A stretch of 64,000 bases of DNA from Neomoorella carbonis (GCF_045278715.1 NZ_CP136420.1:2294001-2358000), one strand, 5' to 3'. Counted from the stretch's first letter, positions 43,337 through 52,609 are shown. Translations and numbers: made by a program. Notes: generated by a model from the sequence alone, not told the origin.

Positions 43337-44878
43337 TCATTCTTTTACCAGAGCAGCTGCCAGCCTGGCTGCCCGGATATTGCTTGGAAGTACCACCACA
43401 CCGGCTTCCTCCAATTGCCGGCGCTGCCGCACCAGTCCCTGGGGATCGTTATCTGTACCAATGAGGGCGGCCACAAAGACCAGGCGCCTTCCTTCCCCGG
43501 CAGCACGCTGGCTGGCTTCTTGCACCGCCTCGGCCATAATGCCTCCCGGGTCAGCATGGGAGCCATGCCCCAAGATGACGTCGAACAAAATGACCGCCAC
43601 CTCGGGGTCGGCAGCCTCCGCCAGCAGCCGCGGTACCCTGAGGCCCGGTTCAATCATTGGGTGCGGCCGGCCGCGGGTAAAGTAGTCATCGCCCATGTCC
43701 AGGAAGGTATGCCCCTGGCTGCGTTCGATGTCAGCCAGGGCTTCCGCCTGGTCGAAGGGAATGTTGGAGTGGATGGGGATCCCTTCCTGGCGAAAGACGA
43801 CCATCGCTTCATCGCAGAGGGTGCCGCCCCCATACAGGGCGCGGACGTACTTTTGCCCTGCTTTCCTGCCGGCACGGAGAGCCTCTACCGTTACTGCCGC
43901 TTCTTCAACTGCCAGAGATACTTCCTTGCCGCCCCGGGCCAGGGCAACCGCACGCAGCGCTGCCTCCTCCAGGTTGGAACACTGGCTGATGTTGGCCCCG
44001 GCATGACCCAGAGGCCGGGCACCCAGTAAACATAGGACAACAGGCTTGCCAGCTTGTTGTGCCCGGGCCAGGATCTTGGCGGCAACCTCAGGCGCCGGAG
44101 GCTTGGAAATAATAACGATTATTTGCGTCTGGCTATCCCGGGCCAGGGCCTCTAAAGCTGCCAGGGTAGTGCGGCCACCCACCTGTTCCGACAGGTCACG
44201 TCCTCCAGTTCCAATGGCCTGGCTGATACCTTCTCCAAGGCTGTCAATAAGGGTCGTTACCTGCTGGATGCCGGTTCCGGAAGCGCCAATGATGCCGATA
44301 GAGCCACGCCGCACCCGGTTGGCAAAACCCAGGGGTATACCGTTGATTATCGCCGTCCCGCAGTCGGGTCCCATCATTAACAGGCCCTGCGCAGCTGCCA
44401 TTTCCTTGAGGGCAATTTCGTCTTCCACGCTGACGTTATCGCTGAAAAGGAAGACATGCATGCCCTGGCGCAGGGCTTCGCGCGCCTCCCGGGCCGCATA
44501 AATCCCCGGTACTGAAATCAATGCCAGGTTAAAGCCGGGGCTTAACTGGCAGGCCTGGCGGATGGTACGGGGGCGCTGTTCCTCGACTTCCAGCCCGGAC
44601 TCCTGGCGGGGCGCCAGCAGCTCTTCCACCTCCCGCAGGGCCGCCTCGATAACATCATCATTGATGGCCCGAATGCCAATCATCAGGTCGTTGGGAGAAG
44701 CGGCGTCTGCTTCAGCTGTCAACAGTTCCATACGGGCCAACGAAGCTTTATTGAGATCGGTTCCCATACCCACCAGGACGTCTTCTACCCCTGCCAGGCG
44801 CGCCACCTGCCCGGAGATACGCATTAAAGTGACAGAATCATAATAGCTGTTAGCTTTAATTATAATTTTTGCTGGCAT
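43337..44878 (-). CDS. fdrA: FdrA (AllF)-like carbamoyltransferase subunit, succinyl-CoA-synthetase-related
   Basis: A 513-residue protein with the succinyl-CoA synthetase alpha fold. A Rossmann-type IGIIGASGTGIQQVTTLIDSLG block is near 190, a second domain carries VVLCLLGARPLGHAG near 285, and the ILGHGSHADPGG motif is near 445. The name derives from E. coli FdrA. It shares an operon with the DUF1116 and DUF2877 genes (22 and 30 bp gaps). The combination with carbamate kinase points to ATP formation from a carbamoyl compound such as oxalurate. Confidence 0.85.
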   Translation of the reverse strand: MPAKIIIKANSYYDSVTLMRISGQVARLAGVEDVLVGMGTDLNKASLARMELLTAEADAASPNDLMIGIRAINDDVIEAALREVEELLAPRQESGLEVEEQRPRTIRQACQLSPGFNLALISVPGIYAAREAREALRQGMHVFLFSDNVSVEDEIALKEMAAAQGLLMMGPDCGTAIINGIPLGFANRVRRGSIGIIGASGTGIQQVTTLIDSLGEGISQAIGTGGRDLSEQVGGRTTLAALEALARDSQTQIIVIISKPPAPEVAAKILARAQQAGKPVVLCLLGARPLGHAGANISQCSNLEEAALRAVALARGGKEVSLAVEEAAVTVEALRAGRKAGQKYVRALYGGGTLCDEAMVVFRQEGIPIHSNIPFDQAEALADIERSQGHTFLDMGDDYFTRGRPHPMIEPGLRVPRLLAEAADPEVAVILFDVILGHGSHADPGGIMAEAVQEASQRAAGEGRRLVFVAALIGTDNDPQGLVRQRRQLEEAGVVVLPSNIRAARLAAALVKE

Positions 44879-44908
44879 TTTGCTTACCCTTCTTTCTTCC
44901 TAAGGGAA

Positions 44909-45838
44909 TTACCGGTTCCCCAGCTTGTTCTCCAATTGCCAGGTGAAAGCCAGGTAAAGACCTGTGGCCATATCGGTTCCCGATGTCGCCCCCAATCCCA
45001 GTAAACTTCTCGCTGCTACCGTTACTTTTTCCGGCACCCCCCGGGTAACAGCGTGCAACACCTCTTGTAGATATTCGTGATAATCGCCCGCCATAGCCTG
45101 GCGTAAAATATGAGCACTCACTGTAGTGGTGCGGTTGAGGTTGTTAATTATCGCCCGGTGTAACCCGGGGAGGTAAACCTGGTACTCTACCCCGGTGCCA
45201 GCCGCAGCCAGCAGGCCCACAACTAAATCATCCCCCGCAGGAGTTAACCCAGGACCATAGCCCAGGATGCCGGTCATGGCCGTCGCCAGGTCACCTGCCC
45301 GGCCGTAATACAAGCCCCGGGCCAGGCAACTGATGGAAGCGGCCAGGGGATGGCCTCCAGGATGGCTGATTATGTCCTTCATCCCACCCCTGACCCCCCA
45401 GCGCCATATGGCCGCATGCAAAGCCTGCAAATTATTTCTTGGTAAATTTTCTCGCTTCCAGGTCAAAGCCGTCCGGGCTTGCCCCGGCCATAACCGCAAC
45501 CGCCGGCAGTCCACGGCCAGCACTTCTCCTACCAGCAGCCATTCTCCCTCCAGGCTAACCGGCATACCCCGCCGCAGGCCCAAGGTTATAAAATTGATAT
45601 TTTCCGGCAGATCAATAACAAGAAAGCCTGGCGCGTTGCCCGTACCCCGGCGTACCAGGGAAAACAACCCTTCTTCCCGGTAGAGGTTCAACACCCGGCG
45701 AAAAACGCTGTGGACACTAAAATTTAACCGCTGCCTTCCCACCCCTCTACCTTTTAAGCCGGGCTGGAGCAACTGGTAAAAGCGCCGGCCGGCACAAATT
45801 GCCGTACAAAAATAAATCCTACCCGCCCCCTTCCACAC
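44909..45838 (-). CDS. DUF2877 protein, AllH/YlbF-like
   Basis: A 309-residue DUF2877 protein. The conserved C-terminal block GILGYGPGLTPAGDDLVVGLLAA near 210-232 and the TTVSAHILRQAMAGDYHEYL stretch near 255 are the family hallmarks. Third subunit of the presumed oxamate-type carbamoyltransferase. The N-terminus is uncertain: the GTG at 45838 has no clear ribosome site and its first ~20 residues are not family-like, so the real start may be further in. Confidence 0.78.
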   Translation of the reverse strand: MWKGAGRIYFCTAICAGRRFYQLLQPGLKGRGVGRQRLNFSVHSVFRRVLNLYREEGLFSLVRRGTGNAPGFLVIDLPENINFITLGLRRGMPVSLEGEWLLVGEVLAVDCRRLRLWPGQARTALTWKRENLPRNNLQALHAAIWRWGVRGGMKDIISHPGGHPLAASISCLARGLYYGRAGDLATAMTGILGYGPGLTPAGDDLVVGLLAAAGTGVEYQVYLPGLHRAIINNLNRTTTVSAHILRQAMAGDYHEYLQEVLHAVTRGVPEKVTVAARSLLGLGATSGTDMATGLYLAFTWQLENKLGNR

Positions 45839-45943
45839 TTTTATTTAATTTTGATCCTTTTTAAAAATTTCCTTTGGTGAACATCCATAAATACTAGCCG
45901 CCGACATTTATAATGATTTAATAAGAAGACGCTCCTGCATGTT

Positions 45944-46882
45944 TTAAGGTACTATCCTGGTGCCGGCTTTCCCTGCCACCGCAGCAACTATGGCCTCCGG
46001 TGAAGTAATTAAGCCCTGGCCGCCGTTATTTTTAAGATACCTTATAATGGCCGTAATCTTCGGCCCCATGTTTCCCGGCGGGAAATGACCCGCCTCCAGG
46101 TAGGCCTCTGCCTCCGCTACCGTCAGGAGGTCCAGTTCCTTTTGATCGGGTTGGCCAAAATTAATGGCCACCTTACTTACCCCGGTAGAAATAACCAGCA
46201 TACTGGCTTTCATTTCGGTAGCCAAAAGCGCGGAGGCGTAATCCTTATCAATAACAGCAGCTATTCCTTCCAGCTGGCCATCCTTTTCTATCACAGGGAT
46301 CCCGCCGCCGCCAGCACAGATGACAATGTAGCCATTGGTAATTAAATCCCTGATGGCCGCGCTTTCCACAATGGCCCGGGGTTCCGGTGAGGGTACTACC
46401 CGCCGCCAGCCACGCCCGGCATCCTCAACCACAGTCCAGCCGTCTTCCTGTATATGCCGCTCCGCTTCTTCCCTGGTCATAAAGCTGCCGACTGGTTTGC
46501 TGGGTTTTTGAAAGGCTGGATCGTTCTTATCCACTATCACCTGGGTAACTATGGTAACCGCCTGCCTTTTGATGCCGCGCTGGCGAAATTCATTCATAAG
46601 GGACTGTTGAATCATATAACCAATGGCCCCCTGGGTATCGGCCACGGCAAATTCCAGGGGTATCAGGGGTAGTTCTCTGACCGCCAGTTCGGCCCGGCGG
46701 ATTAAAAAGCCGACCTGCGGCCCGTTGCCGTGAGTAATGGCTACATTCCAGCCCTGTTGCACCAGCTCAGCAATACTGCGGCACGTTTCTTTTACCGTTG
46801 CCAGCTGCGACTTTAAATCAACCTGCCCTTTGTTTTTAATTAAAGAGTTACCCCCGATGGCTATCACAGCCAATTTGTCCAT
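45944..46882 (-). CDS. arcC: Carbamate kinase (copy 1)
   Basis: A 312-residue amino acid kinase-fold enzyme making ATP from carbamoyl phosphate and ADP. Signatures are VIAIGGNSLI at the N-terminus, THGNGPQVGFLIRR near 50, PSPEPRAIVES near 164 and ICAGGGGIPVIE near 188. It heads the operon with the AllH, FdrA and AllG homologues, the partner combination seen in E. coli allantoin metabolism. It differs from copy 2 at 61 of 312 positions (80% identity, no gaps). GGAGGGGGG ribosome site. Confidence 0.93.
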   Translation of the reverse strand: MDKLAVIAIGGNSLIKNKGQVDLKSQLATVKETCRSIAELVQQGWNVAITHGNGPQVGFLIRRAELAVRELPLIPLEFAVADTQGAIGYMIQQSLMNEFRQRGIKRQAVTIVTQVIVDKNDPAFQKPSKPVGSFMTREEAERHIQEDGWTVVEDAGRGWRRVVPSPEPRAIVESAAIRDLITNGYIVICAGGGGIPVIEKDGQLEGIAAVIDKDYASALLATEMKASMLVISTGVSKVAINFGQPDQKELDLLTVAEAEAYLEAGHFPPGNMGPKITAIIRYLKNNGGQGLITSPEAIVAAVAGKAGTRIVP

Positions 46883-47000
46883 ATTTTTATCCCCCCTCCA
46901 TATCTAAATATTTGATTTTACTTTACCCTACCTTTAATCACTAACATATATATTAAATTACACTTGCAAGGATAAATTCCTTTGTAGTAAATATATAAAA

Positions 47001-47033
47001 AGCCGGGCGTGCTCTTATAAACACCACCCGGCT
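47001..47033 (-). terminator. Intrinsic terminator after the fumarase genes
   Basis: AGCCGGG (47001-47007) pairs with CCCGGCT (47027-47033), followed on the minus strand by TTTTTATATATT. It separates the pyr/fumarase transcript from the carbamate kinase/carbamoyltransferase operon. Confidence 0.8.
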
Positions 47034-47057
47034 CTTTAATTTATGATACCTATACCC

Positions 47058-47618
47058 TCAGCACCCCGGAGACCGGCGATACTTCGCCCGGCCGATTGTA
47101 TATAAGTCATTACCCTGGGAGTCAATACCCACAATCACCGGAAATTCTTCTACTTCCAGGCGGTAAATGGCCTCCGGTCCCAGGTCTTCGTAGGCAATGA
47201 CGGTGGCCTTTTTAATATGCCGGGCCAGGAGGGCCCCCGCACCACCGGTAGCCAGGAAATAGACGGCACCGGCTTGCTGCATGGCCTGAATTACTTCCGG
47301 GCTGCGGCCGCCTTTGCCAATCATCCCCCGCAGGCCCTTTTCCTTGATAAGCAACGGCGCGTAGGCATCCATCCGCCCGCTGGTAGTGGGTCCGGCAGAG
47401 CCGATTACTTTACCGGGCCGGGCCGGGCAGGGGCCGACGTAATAGATAATCTGGTCACGGAGATCCACGGGCAGCTCGCCGCCCGCCCGGAGGGTTTCTA
47501 CCATCCGCTTGTGGGCCGCATCCCGGCCGGTTAAAATAGTACCGCTGATTAAAACCTGGTCACCGGCCTTTAACCTCCGGGCCGTTTCTTCATCCAGAGG
47601 CGTCGTTATTCTAAGCAC
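47058..47618 (-). CDS. Fumarate hydratase class I, beta subunit
   Basis: A 186-residue C-terminal-type subunit of the two-subunit iron-sulfur fumarase/tartrate dehydratase. GPTTSGRMDAYAPLL near 86 is the family motif, together with VGPCPARPGKVIGSAG and GKGGRSPEVI. It interconverts fumarate and malate with the alpha subunit. The GTG at 47618 has AGGGGG upstream and starts the conserved LRITTPLDEETARRL. A longer frame inside the alpha gene is not used. L(+)-tartrate dehydratase is a possible alternative. Confidence 0.87.
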   Translation of the reverse strand: MLRITTPLDEETARRLKAGDQVLISGTILTGRDAAHKRMVETLRAGGELPVDLRDQIIYYVGPCPARPGKVIGSAGPTTSGRMDAYAPLLIKEKGLRGMIGKGGRSPEVIQAMQQAGAVYFLATGGAGALLARHIKKATVIAYEDLGPEAIYRLEVEEFPVIVGIDSQGNDLYTIGRAKYRRSPGC

Positions 47619-47629
47619 AGGCCCACCCC

Positions 47630-48472
47630 CTACAGTATTGCGGTGGCATGCCGGGCGGCATGGCACTGCAGGTTGACGGCGACCGGTAAAGAAGCAATGT
47701 GGGTGGGGTAAACTTCTATATGGACATCTAAAGCTGTAACCCTCCCACCCAGGCCCTGGGGACCGATGCCGCTGGCGTTGATGGCCGCCAGCAGTTCTTC
47801 TTCCAGTGCGGCAACATGGCTTAAAGGATGGCGCTGCCCCAGGGGGCGCAGGAGGGCCTTTTTCGCCAGGTAAGGGGCTTTTTCCAGGTTGCCGCCGATG
47901 CCTACCCCGGCAATAATGGGCGGGCAGGGATTGCCACCAGCCTCCTCCACCACTTGGAGCACATATTTTTTTATGCCCGCCACGCCGTCGGCCGGTTTGA
48001 GCATCTTTACCCCCGACATATTCTCGCTGCCGGCGCCCTTGGGTGCCACCGTAATCTTCAAGCGATCCCCGTCAACTATCTCCGTGTGGATAATGGCCGG
48101 CGTATTGTCGCCGGTATTTTTACGCAGTAAAGGATCGCCCACTACCGACTTGCGGAGATAGCCTTCCGTATAGCCCTGCCGCACGCCGGCGTTGATGGCT
48201 TCATAAAGATTGCCGCCCGTAATATGTACCTCCTGTCCCACTTCTACAAAGACTACCGCCACCCCTGTATCCTGGCAAATGGGCTCACCGGTACTGGCTG
48301 CCAGCCTGGCGTTCTCCTGGAGTTGCTGTAATATATCCCGCCCTAAAGGCGCTTCTTCCCTGGCCTGGGCTGCCGCCATGGCCTGCCACCAGTCCGGCCC
48401 CAGCACCGAGCAGGCCTCAATGCACAGCCCGGCCACTGCCGCCGTGATTTCCCGGGCTTTAACTTCGCGCAT
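47630..48472 (-). CDS. Fumarate hydratase class I, alpha subunit
   Basis: A 280-residue [4Fe-4S] subunit. Cluster cysteines are expected in PICQDTGVAVVF near 60, the SENMSGVKML region near 140 and GGNPCPPIIAGVGIGG near 177. It lies 11 bp before the beta gene and behind carbamate kinase copy 2. Fumarase would process fumarate derived from aspartate, or supply C4 acids. A decayed copy of its N-terminal part lies at 31343-31440. Confidence 0.88.
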   Translation of the reverse strand: MREVKAREITAAVAGLCIEACSVLGPDWWQAMAAAQAREEAPLGRDILQQLQENARLAASTGEPICQDTGVAVVFVEVGQEVHITGGNLYEAINAGVRQGYTEGYLRKSVVGDPLLRKNTGDNTPAIIHTEIVDGDRLKITVAPKGAGSENMSGVKMLKPADGVAGIKKYVLQVVEEAGGNPCPPIIAGVGIGGNLEKAPYLAKKALLRPLGQRHPLSHVAALEEELLAAINASGIGPQGLGGRVTALDVHIEVYPTHIASLPVAVNLQCHAARHATAIL

Positions 48473-48571
48473 TACCTTCCAGCCCCTTTTATAAATCGGT
48501 AATAATTATAACATGTTTTCCTGCTTCCGGGATCTGTTAATTTGGGAGCATAGTGCGCGGGTCCAATAAAA

Positions 48572-49510
48572 TTACGGTACAATCCGGGTACCTGAGGTTC
48601 CTTCAAGAGCAGCAGCTATCTGCACCGGCAAGGTGATAATGCCTTCTTTTCCGCCGTTTTTCAGGTACCTTATAATGGCCTCGATCTTGGGCCCCATGTT
48701 CCCCGGGGGGAAATGCCCGGCAGCCTTGTAGGCCTCGGCTTCGGCCACGGTCATCCTGTCGATTTCCTTCTGATTGGGTTTGCCGAAGTTGATGGCCACT
48801 TTATTTACTCCCGTGGAAATAACCAGGGCATCAGCTGCAATCTGCCTTGCTAATAACGAGGAAGCGTAATCCTTGTCGATAACGGCAGCTATCCCTTCCA
48901 GCTTGCCGTCCTTTTCGATTACTGGGATACCGCCGCCGCCGACACAGATAACAATATACCCCTTCGCTATTAAATCCTTGATCGCTTCGCTTTCGACAAT
49001 TCTCTGGGGCTCCGGTGAAGGTACTACCCGCCGCCAGCCGCGGCCGGCGTCTTCGACTACCGTCCAGCCGTCTTCTTTTACGTGCCGCTCCGCTTCTTCT
49101 TTGGTCATAAAGCCGCCGATGGGTTTGGTGGGGTTTTGGAAGGCCGGGTCGCTTTTATCTACTACTACCTGGGTTACTACTGTCACGGCCTGCCGCTTGA
49201 TACCCCGCCGCTGAAATTCATTCATCAGAGACTGCTGGATCATATAGCCGATGGCGCCCTGGGTGTCGGCAACGGCGAACTCCAGGGGTATCGGCGGCAG
49301 TTCTCCTACCGCCAGTTCCGCCCGCCGGATTAAAAAACCCACCTGCGGCCCGTTGCCGTGGGTGATGGCGACGTTCCAACCTTTTTCGACCAGTTCGGCT
49401 ATACTGGCGCAGGTCTCTTTTACTGTGGCCAGCTGGTCCATCAGACCTATTTTGTTTTTATCTTTGATCAGGGAATTGCCCCCTATGGCTACTACTGCCA
49501 GTTTATCCAT
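48572..49510 (-). CDS. arcC: Carbamate kinase (copy 2)
   Basis: A 312-residue carbamate kinase, 80% identical to copy 1, with VVAIGGNSLI, THGNGPQVGFLIRR and ICVGGGGIPVIE. It follows pyrB by 49 bp in the same orientation. Carbamate kinase behind aspartate carbamoyltransferase suggests a catabolic use of carbamoyl phosphate, since pyrimidine synthesis uses glutamine-dependent carbamoyl phosphate synthetase. Duplication probably occurred locally because the two copies flank the fumarase genes. Confidence 0.93.
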   Translation of the reverse strand: MDKLAVVAIGGNSLIKDKNKIGLMDQLATVKETCASIAELVEKGWNVAITHGNGPQVGFLIRRAELAVGELPPIPLEFAVADTQGAIGYMIQQSLMNEFQRRGIKRQAVTVVTQVVVDKSDPAFQNPTKPIGGFMTKEEAERHVKEDGWTVVEDAGRGWRRVVPSPEPQRIVESEAIKDLIAKGYIVICVGGGGIPVIEKDGKLEGIAAVIDKDYASSLLARQIAADALVISTGVNKVAINFGKPNQKEIDRMTVAEAEAYKAAGHFPPGNMGPKIEAIIRYLKNGGKEGIITLPVQIAAALEGTSGTRIVP

Positions 49511-49559
49511 CCTGGTTTTCCTCTCCTCCGGCTTTTCTATGCCTGCTCCTAATTCGTCT

Positions 49560-50531
49560 TTAGCGGACGTTGCCCGTGGTCAGGGCCAGCAGGGCCATCC
49601 TGATGGGCACGCCGTTGTGAGCCTGGCGGAAGTAAGCTGCCCCGGTATAAGAGTCGACTGAGACGGCGATCTCGTTCACCCGCGGTAAGGGATGCAAGAT
49701 GCTCATGCCTTTTTTGGCTACCGCTACTACTTGGTCGTTGACAATATAGGAGTCCTTAACACTCTCGTACTCCTCCTGGCTGGGGAAGCGTTCCCGCTGG
49801 ATGCGCGTTACATACAGTATATCGGCTTCGGCTACCGCTGCCTTTAAGTCATCGGTTTCTTCCACTTTGATGCCTTCTTCCCTCAACTCGGCGGTTATCT
49901 CTTCCGGCATCTTTAGCTGTGGCGGTGATACAAAAATCATGTCGCAGCCGTAGTGTTTAAGTAGATAGACCAAGGAGTGAACGGTGCGGCCATACTTCAA
50001 GTCTCCCAGCAGGGCTACCTTCATTCCTTCTACCCGGCCATGCTCTTTGATAATGGTGTAAATGTCCAGCAGGGCCTGGGTGGGATGCTGCCCGGTACCG
50101 TCGCCGGCGTTGATTACCGGGTGGTCGGCGGCGTCGGCGGCTTCCTGGGCCGCTCCTTTAATGGGGCTGCGGACTACGATTACATCTACATACCCGTCGA
50201 TTACTTTAATGGCGTCGTACAGGGTTTCACCTTTGGCCGTGGATGAGATCTGCATCTGCGGCGTCTCTGAAACCGTTATTACGTTTCCTCCCAGCCGCTG
50301 CATGGCTGCTTCGAAGGACAGGCGCGTGCGTGTGCTGGGTTCGAAAAACAGGGAGGCCATGATCTTGCCGTCCATGTCATACAGGCGGCGCTTGTTGACC
50401 AGGGCGTCTTCATAGTAGGCTGCTGTCTTCATGATCAGCTGCAGCTGTTCAAAGCTTAAGTCCCTGGCAGATAAAACGTCCTGGCCTTTCAGCAATTCCA
50501 TTTCTTCCGGGGTGGGTTTTGGGGCTCCCAT
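49560..50531 (-). CDS. pyrB: Aspartate carbamoyltransferase catalytic subunit
   Basis: About 323 residues. The carbamoyl phosphate motif FEPSTRTRLSFEAA is near 45-58, GTGQHPTQALLDIYTI near 145 and LHPLPRVNEI near 280. No regulatory PyrI gene is adjacent. The enzyme makes carbamoyl aspartate, or in reverse splits it to aspartate and carbamoyl phosphate. The ATG at 50531 is preferred; an in-frame GTG at 50546 has the GAGAGG site overlapping it. Confidence 0.9.
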   Translation of the reverse strand: MGAPKPTPEEMELLKGQDVLSARDLSFEQLQLIMKTAAYYEDALVNKRRLYDMDGKIMASLFFEPSTRTRLSFEAAMQRLGGNVITVSETPQMQISSTAKGETLYDAIKVIDGYVDVIVVRSPIKGAAQEAADAADHPVINAGDGTGQHPTQALLDIYTIIKEHGRVEGMKVALLGDLKYGRTVHSLVYLLKHYGCDMIFVSPPQLKMPEEITAELREEGIKVEETDDLKAAVAEADILYVTRIQRERFPSQEEYESVKDSYIVNDQVVAVAKKGMSILHPLPRVNEIAVSVDSYTGAAYFRQAHNGVPIRMALLALTTGNVR

Positions 50532-50576
50532 AAAATAATACTGCACCTCTCTAGGAAAAAATAACCTGCGGTTTAT

Positions 50577-51863
50577 TTAAAGGTAGATTTTCCCGGTATG
50601 CATCCTGATAACTCCGGCAACCAGGGTTAAATATGGTTTACCCTTTAGTTTTTGCCCCTCAAAAGGCGTATTTCTTCCTTTTGAATAAAACCCCTGCGCC
50701 TGGACCGTCCATTCCAGGTCCGGATCAAAAACGGTTATATCGGCGACACTGCCGGGTTTAAGTGTTCCGCTATCCCGCCCCAGAATGACGGCTGGATTAC
50801 AACTAAGCCGGGCGATTGCTTCTTTGAGGGAGAGATAACCCCTCGCTACTAAATAAGTTAAGGTGACACCCAGAGCGGTCTCGAGACCGACGATGCCTTT
50901 GGGGGCCGTGTACATACCAGTTGCTTTTTCGGCCACGGTATGAGGGGCGTGGTCAGTGGCTATGGCATCAATAGTCCCATCAGCTAAACCTTCACAGATA
51001 GCCACTACATCTTCCTCAGGGCGTAAAGGGGGATACATTTTGGCGTTGGCGCCGAAGGTAGCAACTGTTGCATCGGTAAGGGCAAAGTTGTGCGGCGTGG
51101 CGTCCGCCGTTACGCGAATACCTTTATGTTTTGCCCAGCGGACGATTTCTACCGTTTCCTTGGTACTAACGTGGGTAAGGTGTAGACGACAGCCTGTTTC
51201 CGCCGCTAAAAGAACGTCACGCGCAGCAATGATCGCTTCCGCTGATGCCGGCATGCCTTTATAGCCTAGGCTAGCAGCAACCTGCCCTTCGTGCATGACT
51301 GCACCGCGAGTGAGGTTCTTATCCTCGCAGTGGGTCATAATCAGCAGGTCTTCCCTGGCGGCCTGCAGCATGGCCGCCCGCATCACTCCGGCATCCATCA
51401 CTGTTTCGCCGTCATCGGTGAAAAGAACTGCTCCCGCCTGCTGCAAAGCCGTAAAATCGGTTACTTCTGCCCCGCGACTGCCACGCGTGATAGCCGCTGC
51501 CGGCAGGACATGGACGCAGGCCTCGGCATGGTTGGCGACATATGCTACCACTGCGGGGCTGTCACAGACGGGCTTCGTGTTGGGCATGGCCACCACGGTA
51601 GTAAAGCCGCCGTTGGCCGCGCTCATGGTACCGCTTTTGATAGTTTCTTTGTCTGTAAACCCCGGTTCACGCAGGTGAACATGAAGATCGATGAAGCCAG
51701 GAGCAACAATCTTGCCGCTAACGTCGATGACCTCCGCACCTTCTACGTTCAACGCGGGGCTTATAGCCTCAATTTTATCCCCACGGATGAGGATGTCGGC
51801 TACCATATCAATGCCGCTGGCCGGGTCGATGACGTGGCCCTTTTTAAGTAACAGCTTCCTCAT
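50577..51863 (-). CDS. pyrC: Dihydroorotase
   Basis: A 428-residue class I dihydroorotase of the amidohydrolase superfamily. The HxH metal motif is DLHVHLREPG near 60, further ligands lie in THCEDK, LTHVSTKE and ATDHAPHT, with the catalytic aspartate in the last. It cyclises carbamoyl aspartate or opens dihydroorotate. It lies 45 bp upstream of pyrB. The ATG at 51863 fits the family N-terminus; a TTG at 51887 with AAGGA is an alternative. Confidence 0.92.
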   Translation of the reverse strand: MRKLLLKKGHVIDPASGIDMVADILIRGDKIEAISPALNVEGAEVIDVSGKIVAPGFIDLHVHLREPGFTDKETIKSGTMSAANGGFTTVVAMPNTKPVCDSPAVVAYVANHAEACVHVLPAAAITRGSRGAEVTDFTALQQAGAVLFTDDGETVMDAGVMRAAMLQAAREDLLIMTHCEDKNLTRGAVMHEGQVAASLGYKGMPASAEAIIAARDVLLAAETGCRLHLTHVSTKETVEIVRWAKHKGIRVTADATPHNFALTDATVATFGANAKMYPPLRPEEDVVAICEGLADGTIDAIATDHAPHTVAEKATGMYTAPKGIVGLETALGVTLTYLVARGYLSLKEAIARLSCNPAVILGRDSGTLKPGSVADITVFDPDLEWTVQAQGFYSKGRNTPFEGQKLKGKPYLTLVAGVIRMHTGKIYL

Positions 51864-51950
51864 ACTTTTCTTTTCCCACGCTTCCAAACTGCATCCTTCG
51901 CAGGCGTCCCAATTTGTTCTGATCCCAGGTGAAAAGCCTTACATGCCAAA

Positions 51951-51982
51951 AACCCGGAAGGGAACACGATCCCATCCGGGTT
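51951..51982 (-). terminator. Intrinsic terminator/attenuator between pyrE and pyrC
   Basis: AACCCGGA-a-GGGA (51951-51963) pairs with TCCC-a-TCCGGGTT (51970-51982), 12 pairs around one mismatch, then TTTTT on the minus strand. It lies 12 bp after the pyrE stop and 88 bp before the pyrC ATG. It splits the pyr genes into pyrK-D-E and pyrC-B units unless antitermination occurs. No PyrR-binding consensus was seen. Confidence 0.8.
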
Positions 51983-51994
51983 ATCATGACGCTA

Positions 51995-52582
51995 TTAAGG
52001 CATAACCGTTATTTGCCTGCTGCCGGGTTTGACAATGGGCAGCCCCTGCCGGCACAGGGGGCAGTTCTCCGGCGTGTAGGTTTCGATATCAAAGGTAATG
52101 AGGGACTGAATAGGCAGTCCCAGGTCCGCCCGGCCACCGCTGCGATCCACCAGAGCGCCGACACCTACCGGGATAGCCCCGTGTTGTTTTACTACCTCGA
52201 TTACTTCCAGGGCAGAACCACCCGTGGTAATCACGTCTTCAACCACCAGAACTCGTTCGCCCGGTTCCAGGGTAAAGCTACGCCGCAGGGTCATAACCCC
52301 GTTTTCGCGTTCGGCAAATAACGCCCTTGTCCCCAGGTGACGGGAAATTTCATAAGACATAATGATGGCTCCAATGGCCGGGCCAATGACGGTAGTAATC
52401 CCCTGGCCTTTAAACTTTTCCGCCAGCTCACGGCATAGGATGGTATTTTCCTCGGGATACTGCTGCACCCGGGCACACTGGAGGTAGTGGGCACTGTGCA
52501 GTCCGGAAGTCAGCACAAAATGCCCTTCCCATAAAACCCCTGTACGGCGAAAGATGGCCATGATTTCTTCCCGACTTAACAT
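51995..52582 (-). CDS. pyrE: Orotate phosphoribosyltransferase
   Basis: A 195-residue phosphoribosyltransferase. The PRPP motif VLVVEDVITTGGSALE is near 110-125, and EGHFVLTSGLHSAHYLQCARV near 20-40 is typical of the clostridial/archaeal-length PyrE. A CPLCRQG cysteine pair near the C-terminus is also seen in close relatives. It links orotate and OMP. The pyrF gene that should follow in synthesis is absent from the window. Confidence 0.92.
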   Translation of the reverse strand: MLSREEIMAIFRRTGVLWEGHFVLTSGLHSAHYLQCARVQQYPEENTILCRELAEKFKGQGITTVIGPAIGAIIMSYEISRHLGTRALFAERENGVMTLRRSFTLEPGERVLVVEDVITTGGSALEVIEVVKQHGAIPVGVGALVDRSGGRADLGLPIQSLITFDIETYTPENCPLCRQGLPIVKPGSRQITVMP

Positions 52583-52609
52583 AAACCGCTCACCCCATAT
52601 AATCCTTAT

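Noticed and set aside
33854..46882. Classical allantoin degradation operon
   Set aside because: The carbamoyltransferase and kinase parts are present, but no allantoinase, allantoate amidohydrolase or ureidoglycolate dehydrogenase was found in the window.
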